From Bacteroidales bacterium UBA3623 (GTDB lineage Bacteria; Bacteroidota; Bacteroidia; Bacteroidales; UBA932): DNA of 17,373 nucleotides. Where the stretch lies: NCBI GenBank assembly GCA_002373715.1, contig DFLI01000042.1:1-17373 (forward strand), read 5' to 3'. Shown piece by piece: positions 1-6,218 of this stretch. Below the pieces are notes generated by a model. That model was given only the letters and a program-made list of their open reading frames with translations. It ran no database searches and had not been told where the DNA came from. The stretch's first letter is position 1, and each line of letters starts with the position of its first letter. The position numbers and the translations under genes were made by a program.

Positions 1-24
1 TTTGTACTTATAACCGCAACTGAT

Positions 25-1203
25 ATGAAAGAAATCACTAAGGATATCCGCTACATCGGCGTGGATGATAACCACTTAGATTTATTTGAAAGCCAATATA
101 CGGTGCCTGAAGGAATGGCCTATAATTCCTACCTGATCATGGATGAAAAGGTGGCCATTCTGGACACGGCCGATGTCCGCAAGGCAGAAGACTGGCTGAA
201 GAACCTGGAAGAGGCTCTGGAAGGCCGCCAGCCGGATTATCTGGTGATTCATCACATGGAACCGGACCATTCGGCCTGCATTGGTCCCGTGTTGGACAAG
301 TACCCCGGCATAACCCTGGTGGGCAGCGCCATGGCCCTGAAGTTCCTGGGCCAGTTCCTGCCCGGAAAGGCTTTCCCCAGCACCCTGACGGTGAAGGAAG
401 GGGATACACTGCCGCTGGGCGCCCATACGCTCAAGTTCTTCGCTGCATCCATGGTGCACTGGCCGGAGGTAATGGTGTCCCTGGACTTGGCCACCGGCAC
501 CCTCTTCTCGGCCGATGCCTTTGGCAAATTCGGCTCTCTTTCCCAAACAGCCTTCTGGGCCGATGAAGACCAGGACTGGGCCTGCGAAGGACGCCGCTAT
601 TACTTTAATATTTGTGGTAAATATGGCCCCCAAGTTCAAGCTTTGCTTAAGAAGATTTCGGGGGAGAAGATAAGCCTTATTGCTCCGCTCCACGGTCCCG
701 TTATCCGAAAGGATTTGGAGTATTTCCTGAACCTGTACAATATCTGGAGCAGCTATGGTGTGGAAACCGAGGGCGTGTTTGTGGCCTATGCCTCCATCCA
801 CGGAGGAACGGCCCAGGTGGCCCAGATGGTGGCCGACAGGCTGAAAGCCAAGGGCTGCCCCAAGGTAGCCACGTGCGACCTTACCAGGGACGACAGGGCA
901 GAGGCTGTGGAAGATGCCTTCCGTTACGGCCGCATGGTAGTGGCCGCCTGCTCCTACGACGCCGGCCTGTTCACCCCGGCCTACGATTTCCTTCACAGCC
1001 TGCAGGTGAAAGGCTACACCAAGAGAAAAGTAGCCCTCATAGAGAACGGCTCCTGGGCCCCCAGCGCCGGCCGCGTGATGAAGGAAATGTTCGGCGCCAT
1101 GAAAGAAGTGGAATTGGTCGGGGACCTGGTCACCATTCGCAGCCGCTTTAAGCAGGAGGACGGAACGGCCCTGGATGCCCTTTGTGAAGCTATTTTGAAA
1201 TGA
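25..1203 (+). CDS. fprA: Class A flavodiiron protein (oxygen/NO reductase)
   Basis: A 392-residue flavodiiron protein with an N-terminal metallo-beta-lactamase-like diiron domain (about 1-245) and a C-terminal flavodoxin domain (about 250-390). The diiron ligands are recognisable: H77, E79 and D81 in the HxExD motif, H145 (VHWPE), D164 (SADAFG) and H223 (PLHGP). The FMN phosphate loop lies around residues 255-263 (ASIHGGT). The family reduces O2 to water, or NO to N2O, in the cytoplasm of anaerobes, usually with electrons from rubredoxin. No rubredoxin domain is fused here, so this is the plain class A form. The ATG at 25 follows a TTTG at the very left edge, which could be the end of a truncated TAnnTTTG promoter element. 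The stop overlaps hddA by ATGA. Codons 192-233 differ in usage from the rest of the gene (see findings). The family call is firm; O2 versus NO preference cannot be read from the sequence. Confidence 0.95.
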   Translation: MKEITKDIRYIGVDDNHLDLFESQYTVPEGMAYNSYLIMDEKVAILDTADVRKAEDWLKNLEEALEGRQPDYLVIHHMEPDHSACIGPVLDKYPGITLVGSAMALKFLGQFLPGKAFPSTLTVKEGDTLPLGAHTLKFFAASMVHWPEVMVSLDLATGTLFSADAFGKFGSLSQTAFWADEDQDWACEGRRYYFNICGKYGPQVQALLKKISGEKISLIAPLHGPVIRKDLEYFLNLYNIWSSYGVETEGVFVAYASIHGGTAQVAQMVADRLKAKGCPKVATCDLTRDDRAEAVEDAFRYGRMVVAACSYDAGLFTPAYDFLHSLQVKGYTKRKVALIENGSWAPSAGRVMKEMFGAMKEVELVGDLVTIRSRFKQEDGTALDALCEAILK

Positions 1204-2222
1204 TTGTAAGAAGTAAAGCCCCCCTGCGTCTGGGCCTTGCCGGTGGCGGGTCGGACGTATCCCCGTACTCGGATTTATACGGCGGGAATGTGCTTAATGC
1301 CACCATCAACCTGGCGGCTTACTGCTCCATAGAGCCCCTTCACCAGCCCGTGATGCGGGTGAATGCGGCCGATGCCGGAGTCCGTACAGAGGTAAGTCTG
1401 GGAACCGGCCCCGTGAATTCCGGTGCCCTGCTCATAGACGGCGTGTACAACCGTGTCATCCGGGACTATGGCCCCATCCCTTCGCCCGGCTTTTCCATTA
1501 CCACCTACAACGACGCTCCGGCCGGTTCCGGTCTGGGCACTTCGTCCACCATGGTGGTATGCATTCTCAAGTGCTTTGCAGAATGGATGGGCATTCCCCT
1601 GGGAGACTACGAACTGGCCCGTCTGGCCTACGAAATTGAGAGGAAAGATCTCCTTCTGGCCGGTGGCAAACAGGACCAGTATGCCGCTGCTTTCGGAGGC
1701 TTCAACTTTATGGAATTCCTCCCCAGCGATATGGTGATAGTGAACCCGCTGCGCATAAAGGATTGGATTATATCAGAGCTGGAAGGCTCTATGCTGCTGT
1801 ACTTTACGGGAAGAAGTCGCTTTGGTGCAGACATCATTGCCGAACAGCAGAAAGCCACCCGTTCCGGAGAAGGAAAGGCGGTGGAAGCCATGCACCGCAT
1901 TAAGCAAAGCGCCATTGATATGAAGTTGGCCCTCCTGCAGGGAGACATGGCCCGCTTCGCCTCCATCCTGGGACAGGCCTGGGAAGACAAGAAGAAGATG
2001 GCCGGAGCCATTACCAACCCCATGATTCAGGAAGCCTTTGACGTGGCCATGGGAGCCGGAGCCATCTCCGGCAAGGTGTCCGGTGCCGGTGGCGGTGGAT
2101 TCATGATGATTATGGTACCGCCGGAGCACCGAGTGGCTGTTATCGAGGCCCTTTCCAAGCTTCCCGGCAAGGTGGTTCCGTTCCAGTTTACGGATAAAGG
2201 AGCCGTAGCATGGAAGTTATAG
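1200..2222 (+). CDS. hddA: D-glycero-alpha-D-manno-heptose-7-phosphate kinase (GHMP kinase)
   Basis: A 340-residue GHMP-superfamily kinase. The N-terminus has the family signature (RSKAPLRLGLAGGGSDV, residues 4-20), the ATP-binding loop is at 106-116 (APAGSGLGTSS), a conserved GGKQDQYAAAFGG block lies at 155-167, and the C-terminal glycine-rich motif is at 292-301 (KVSGAGGGGF). These fit HddA, which phosphorylates D-glycero-D-manno-heptose 7-phosphate at C1 to the alpha-1,7-bisphosphate for GDP-heptose synthesis. The identity is strengthened by the next gene, which carries the two following steps. The ATG overlaps the fprA stop (ATGA, 1200-1203), and the 3' end overlaps the next gene by 13 nt. 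The first pathway enzyme, the sedoheptulose-7-phosphate isomerase GmhA, is not in the window. A fucokinase-like GHMP kinase is the main alternative if context is ignored. Confidence 0.9.
   Translation: MIVRSKAPLRLGLAGGGSDVSPYSDLYGGNVLNATINLAAYCSIEPLHQPVMRVNAADAGVRTEVSLGTGPVNSGALLIDGVYNRVIRDYGPIPSPGFSITTYNDAPAGSGLGTSSTMVVCILKCFAEWMGIPLGDYELARLAYEIERKDLLLAGGKQDQYAAAFGGFNFMEFLPSDMVIVNPLRIKDWIISELEGSMLLYFTGRSRFGADIIAEQQKATRSGEGKAVEAMHRIKQSAIDMKLALLQGDMARFASILGQAWEDKKKMAGAITNPMIQEAFDVAMGAGAISGKVSGAGGGGFMMIMVPPEHRVAVIEALSKLPGKVVPFQFTDKGAVAWKL
2196..2202 (+). promoter_or_regulatory. Shine-Dalgarno site for the hddC-gmhB fusion gene
   Basis: AAAGGAG lies inside the 3' end of hddA, 7 nt before the ATG at 2210. 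It is one of the few canonical ribosome-binding sites in the window and supports a start inside the upstream gene, giving a 13-nt overlap. Confidence 0.6.
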
Positions 2223-3397
2223 TACTGGCAGGCGGCCTGGGAACCCGGCTTCGTTCCGTGGTGTCCGAGGTGCCCAAATGCATGGCTCCGGTGGCCGGAA
2301 AACCCTTTCTGGGCTGGCTGCTAAAGAGTCTGTGCCAGTATCCCGTAACCCATATTGTCTTCTCGGTGGGATACCTCCGGGAGCAGGTTATTTCGTATGT
2401 GGAAGGCCATGAGTGGCCCTTTGCATACGATTTTGCCGTAGAAGAGACGCCACTGGGAACCGGCGGCGGAATAAGACTGGCGTTGGAAAAATGCCGGGAA
2501 GATCACGTCTTTGTAGTGAACGGAGACACTTTCTTCCCCGTGGACCTTTCTGCCATGCCCTTTACCCACGCCGTAACCCTGGCCCTCAAGCCCATGAATG
2601 ACTTCGACCGCTACGGTGCCGTGTCCGCTATCGCAACGCCAACGCACGCAGATGCCTTGGAGGTTACGGCGTTCCATGAAAAGACCCACTGTAAAGAAGG
2701 CCTCATTAACGGAGGCGTATATGCCATAGACCGCAGCCGGCTGGATTTGAGCAGCCTGCCGGAAAAGTTTTCCTTTGAGAAGGAGGTCTTGGAGCCCGGA
2801 GCGGCCATAGGAGAGATTGGCGGATGGGTTTCCAACGCGTATTTCATAGATATCGGCATTCCCGAAGACTTTGAGAAGGCACAGTGGGCCCTTCCGGCCT
2901 GGTTTGCTGTGCAGGAGGCCTCGGAGGCTGTTTTACAGACATCGGCCCATACTCTTTTCCTGGACCGTGACGGCGTTTTGAACCGCCATATTCCCGGTTA
3001 TGTGACGGAGTGGAGCGAATGGGAGTGGATGCCCGGTATTCTTCAGGAATTGTCCAAGTGGGCCCGGAAGTTCCAACATATTATTCTGGTAACCAACCAG
3101 CGGGGCGTGGGGAAGGGAATCATGACCGATGCCCAGCTGTCCCAGGTGCACGCCCGCATGATGCAGGAAGTGCTGGATGCCGGAGGACGGATAGACCTTA
3201 TTCTGGCCTGTACGGCGGTTTCCGAGGAGGATCCCCGCCGCAAGCCCAGCCCGGGCATGTTCCATGAGGCCTGCAGCCTGTTTCCGGATATAGACGCAAA
3301 AAGCAGCGTCATGCTGGGGGATGCCCCTTCCGACGCTGCCTTCGCTCAAAATTGCGCAATGCCTTTTATTCTTCTGAATCCGGAAGCGGTTTCTTAG
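2210..3397 (+). CDS. hddC: Bifunctional heptose-1-phosphate guanylyltransferase / heptose-1,7-bisphosphate phosphatase (HddC-GmhB fusion)
   Basis: A 395-residue two-domain protein. Residues 1-230 are a sugar-1-phosphate nucleotidyltransferase: GGLGTRLR at 8-15, K23 in VPKCMAPV, ETPLGTGGG at 79-87 and NGDTF at 104-108. Residues 247-395 are an HAD-IIIA phosphatase of the GmhB/HisB-N type, with motif I DRDGVLN (D252, D254), motif II TNQ (295-297), K345 in RRKPSPG and motif IV D371/D375. The predicted order of reactions is removal of the C7 phosphate by the C-terminal domain, then GMP transfer by the N-terminal domain, giving GDP-D-glycero-D-manno-heptose for surface glycans. The usual CxH...CxC zinc loop between motif II and K345 is absent; only C334 remains. 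The start is chosen from the Shine-Dalgarno at 2196. The last 32 nt overlap the 3' end of rmuC on the other strand. GDP rather than ADP specificity is inferred from the HddA partner. Confidence 0.88.
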   Translation: MEVIVLAGGLGTRLRSVVSEVPKCMAPVAGKPFLGWLLKSLCQYPVTHIVFSVGYLREQVISYVEGHEWPFAYDFAVEETPLGTGGGIRLALEKCREDHVFVVNGDTFFPVDLSAMPFTHAVTLALKPMNDFDRYGAVSAIATPTHADALEVTAFHEKTHCKEGLINGGVYAIDRSRLDLSSLPEKFSFEKEVLEPGAAIGEIGGWVSNAYFIDIGIPEDFEKAQWALPAWFAVQEASEAVLQTSAHTLFLDRDGVLNRHIPGYVTEWSEWEWMPGILQELSKWARKFQHIILVTNQRGVGKGIMTDAQLSQVHARMMQEVLDAGGRIDLILACTAVSEEDPRRKPSPGMFHEACSLFPDIDAKSSVMLGDAPSDAAFAQNCAMPFILLNPEAVS

Positions 3398-4634
3398 GGT
3401 TCTTAGGCACTCCCAGTTTTAACAGCTGATGGGCAGAAACCAGGATGGACTGTCCTGAATCGCTGATTTTGGCGCTGCAGGTTTGGTATTCGTCCATGGC
3501 ATCCTGCAGTTTCTTTCCCATGGCGGCGTGTGCCTTGGAGAAATCGTACACGCGGTCTACCATGGTTTGGGCTGCCTTGATAATCTTCTCCTGGTTTCGC
3601 ACCTGGTCGTAATTGGTCCAGGCCACTCGAATCATGCGGAGGAAGGGCATGAGCGTCTCTTCCGTGGTGATGAGTACGCCTTGCTGATAGGCCTCCTGGA
3701 AGATGTTGGGGGCCAGCGTTTTGGCCAGCTGGAGGGAACCGTAATTGGGAATGAACATGATTACATAGTCCAGTGTCTTGTAGCCTTCCCGCACGTAATC
3801 CTGATAGCGTTTCCCCGAGAGGCTCTTAATCTGTGTACGAATGGCCAGCAGGTTGCGCTGGGCGGCGTCTTCCTTAGCGGCCGGGTCTTGGGCTGCAAAC
3901 CAGTCTGAAAGGGCCTCCATGGAGGTTTTGGCGTCTATGATTACCTCTGTCTTGTCGGGGTAGTGAAGGATGTAGTCCGGCCTCATCTTCTTGCCGCTGT
4001 CCTCGTTGTAGACTATATTGCCCTTGGCGTCCCGCAGGGTTTCTTCCTTGTCAAAATCCCTTCCTTCTTCCATGCCCTCGTTCACCAGCATGTTGTACAG
4101 GATGATTTCCCCCCAGGTGCCGGCCATCTTGTTCTGGCCTTTGAGGGCCTGCGCCAGGTTGTCTGCCTTGGAGCCGATGGCCGTTGTCTGGTCCTGCAGG
4201 TGCTTGACAGCCTGTTCCATGGCGGTTTTGAGGGTGGCGGTGCCTTCGGCCTGCGTGCGCTTCTGGGCGTCGAAGCTCTCCTGCATGGCCTTGAGGTCCT
4301 TGCCCAGCGGGCCGGCCAGGGTTTTGAAGGTTTCCTCGGCCTTCTGCTGCAAGGCCTCTTCCCGCTGTTTGAGGAGCTTTTCCGTTTCGGACGACAGTTG
4401 GCTGCGCACGGCTTCCAGCTGCTTGTCAAAGGCTTCCTGCTGCAGTTGGAGGGCCTTATCCTGCGAGTCTTTCTCGGCCTGTCGGATGGCCTGTTCGGCC
4501 TTGAGGGCTTCCTTGGAAGCGATGAGTTCGTTCTCCAGGGAATTGCAGGCCTTTACCTCATGGGCATGCATGATGAGGAAAGTGATAAGGGCGGCAAGCA
4601 GGGCCGCAAGGGCTATAAGAAGATAGGTATTCAT
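3366..4634 (-). CDS. rmuC: DNA recombination protein RmuC
   Basis: A 422-residue RmuC-family protein. One N-terminal transmembrane segment (about 3-22) is followed by a long Lys/Glu/Gln-rich coiled coil (about 30-165) and then the RmuC domain, with GTWGE at 172-176, MRPD at 217-220 and IIDAKTS at 232-238. The D/K spacing in the last two blocks matches the PD-(D/E)xK-like nuclease core proposed for the family. RmuC is linked to limiting inverted-repeat-mediated rearrangement in E. coli, and its biochemical activity is poorly defined. The ATG overlaps the upstream flavoprotein's stop (ATGA, 4631-4634), so it is probably translated by coupling and is the last gene of the serB-led operon. No terminator is visible after it; its end runs 32 nt into the convergent heptose gene. 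Confidence 0.93.
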   Translation of the reverse strand: MNTYLLIALAALLAALITFLIMHAHEVKACNSLENELIASKEALKAEQAIRQAEKDSQDKALQLQQEAFDKQLEAVRSQLSSETEKLLKQREEALQQKAEETFKTLAGPLGKDLKAMQESFDAQKRTQAEGTATLKTAMEQAVKHLQDQTTAIGSKADNLAQALKGQNKMAGTWGEIILYNMLVNEGMEEGRDFDKEETLRDAKGNIVYNEDSGKKMRPDYILHYPDKTEVIIDAKTSMEALSDWFAAQDPAAKEDAAQRNLLAIRTQIKSLSGKRYQDYVREGYKTLDYVIMFIPNYGSLQLAKTLAPNIFQEAYQQGVLITTEETLMPFLRMIRVAWTNYDQVRNQEKIIKAAQTMVDRVYDFSKAHAAMGKKLQDAMDEYQTCSAKISDSGQSILVSAHQLLKLGVPKNPKKPLPDSEE

Positions 4635-5815
4635 AGGCTGCTGATAATGGATTCTGCGCAGACATAGCCGGTGCTCCAGGCTGCCTGCAGGTTGAACCCG
4701 CCGGTGATGGCATCAATGTCCAGCACTTCGCCTGCAAAATACAGGCCCGGGTGCTGTTTGCATTCCAGGGTATTGGGATTGATATTGGAGAGGGCCACTC
4801 CGCCGGCCGTTACAAACTCTTCCCTGAATTTGCTTTTGCCGGAGAGGGGATAGGAATCGGAAGTGAGGGTGGCTATCAGCCGGTTCAGACCCTTGCTGCC
4901 CAGCTCTGCCCAGCGGATATCCGGACGCAGGGCGGCTTTGCCCAGGAGGTGGCTCCACAGGCGGGAAGGAAGCAGGTGAGTGGTGGAAACCAGCTTCTGG
5001 GGGTTCTCGGAAGCTGTTTCCTGCAGTAATTCGCGAACTTGGGTTTGGCTCTTGTCCAGCCAGTTGATGCACACCGTTCCTTTGTAGCCCGTATCGGCCA
5101 GATGGCGTGCAGCATAGGAGGACAGCTTGAGCGTGGCCGGCCCGCTGAGGCCCCAGTCCGTGACCAGGAGCGGCCCGCTGGCTTTGAAAGATGTTCCAGC
5201 CAGGCCGATGGAGGCCTCTACCACCAGCCCCATCAGACTGCGGAGGGCCGGGTCTGGAATGGTGAAGGTGAAAAGGGAGGGGACAGGAGGGACGATTCCC
5301 AGCTGCAGGCCCTCCAGGAAGGGGAAATGCGAGGCTCCGCCGGTAGTGACCACCACGTAGTCAAACGGCTCTTCGTTAACGAGGAGATTCCCGGTATCAG
5401 CGGGAGTGACGGAAGTTACCGGCGTGCGCAGGCGGATATGGGCCCCTTGCATGGCGCTGAGAAGGCAGCGCACTATGTCCATGGCGTCTTGCGAACGGGG
5501 GAACCAACAGTGGTCTGGCTGCAGCACGCAAGGCACACCGTGCCCGGTGAACCAGCGGATGGTATCCTCCTGGGAGAAGGCTTGCAGGGCGCGCTTCACT
5601 ACGCGCTCCCCGCGGGGGTAGGCCTCCGAAAGCGAGCGGATGCCCTCGAAGGAATTGGTGAGGTTGCATCGGCCCCCGCCGGTGATGGCCACCTTGGCCA
5701 GAGGCTTGGCTCCGGCCTCAAAGACGGTTACAGCCAGCTCCGGCGCCCGTTTCCGTAACTGGGCGGCGCAGAAACAACCGGCGGCTCCGGCTCCTATGAT
5801 GGCTACGCTAGGCAC
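4631..5815 (-). CDS. HI0933/BaiN-like NAD(P)/FAD-dependent oxidoreductase
   Basis: A flavoprotein of about 394 residues from a GTG start at 5815. The dinucleotide-binding loop is at the very N-terminus (VAIIGAGAAG, residues 4-13), followed by the family signature GGGRCNLTN (46-54). The C-terminal FAD-binding segment contains YFAGEVLDIDAITGGFN near 359-375. The open frame extends upstream to an ATG at 5887, but that would add a non-conserved 24-residue leader and overlap the previous gene by 80 nt. The GTG gives an 8-nt overlap (GTGCCTAG) and puts the Rossmann glycines where the family has them. Members are annotated as aminoacetone oxidase-family or BaiN-like enzymes; the physiological substrate is generally unknown, and nothing here supports a bile-acid role. 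The 3' end overlaps rmuC by ATGA. Confidence 0.87.
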   Translation of the reverse strand: MPSVAIIGAGAAGCFCAAQLRKRAPELAVTVFEAGAKPLAKVAITGGGRCNLTNSFEGIRSLSEAYPRGERVVKRALQAFSQEDTIRWFTGHGVPCVLQPDHCWFPRSQDAMDIVRCLLSAMQGAHIRLRTPVTSVTPADTGNLLVNEEPFDYVVVTTGGASHFPFLEGLQLGIVPPVPSLFTFTIPDPALRSLMGLVVEASIGLAGTSFKASGPLLVTDWGLSGPATLKLSSYAARHLADTGYKGTVCINWLDKSQTQVRELLQETASENPQKLVSTTHLLPSRLWSHLLGKAALRPDIRWAELGSKGLNRLIATLTSDSYPLSGKSKFREEFVTAGGVALSNINPNTLECKQHPGLYFAGEVLDIDAITGGFNLQAAWSTGYVCAESIISSL

Positions 5816-6218
5816 TGGGTAACTTATACTGTCTGAGTTCTTTCCCCAGGGTTCGGTGGTTCGGGCACAGGGACTCCAGCAGGGCATGGAACTTGGGCCC
5901 GTGGTTCATTTCTTTCAGATGGCACAGCTCGTGGAGCATCACGTAGTCCTGCAATTCCTGGGGAAGGGTGACCAGGCGCAGGTTCAGATTGATATTCCCC
6001 CGCACCGAGCAGCTGCCCCAGTTGCTTACATTGTTTTTGATGGTGACTCTCTTGTAGGTGAAGCCGTGGGCATCGGCCAGTTCCTTCAGGCGAACAGGCA
6101 GCTGAGCCTTGGCCTGGGCGCGCAGCTGCTCCACTTCGGGCGTGACGGGCGCCCGGCGGGGCTTTCTCCTGAGGATGTAATACAGCCCGGAAAAGGGATT
6201 GAAAAACACCCTAGGCAT
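5808..6218 (-). CDS. Short YgjP-like (DUF45) zinc metallopeptidase
   Basis: A 136-residue protein with the zinc-metalloprotease signature HELCH at 96-100 (H96 and H100 as ligands, E97 as general base). NHGPKFH follows at 105-111, supplying H106 as the probable third ligand. WGSCS at 67-71 and INLNLRLVTLP at 76-86 are further hallmarks of the YgjP/WLM-related DUF45 family. Family members are usually about 220-240 residues; this one lacks most of the N-terminal half but keeps the whole catalytic region, so it is probably a functional short form. It overlaps the channel gene upstream by ATGCCTAG (6211-6218) and the flavoprotein downstream by GTGCCTAG (5808-5815). It is cytosolic by sequence, with no signal peptide. 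The substrate is unknown. Confidence 0.85.
   Translation of the reverse strand: MPRVFFNPFSGLYYILRRKPRRAPVTPEVEQLRAQAKAQLPVRLKELADAHGFTYKRVTIKNNVSNWGSCSVRGNINLNLRLVTLPQELQDYVMLHELCHLKEMNHGPKFHALLESLCPNHRTLGKELRQYKLPSA

Noticed and set aside
3389..3408. Tandem TTCTTAGG repeat at the end of the heptose gene
   Set aside because: Two short copies only, partly coding on both strands, with no hairpin or known role; probably chance.
5816..5887. Upstream ATG for the HI0933-like flavoprotein, adding 24 residues
   Set aside because: The extension is not family-like and would overlap the metallopeptidase by 80 nt. The GTG at 5815 puts the FAD-binding loop at the N-terminus.
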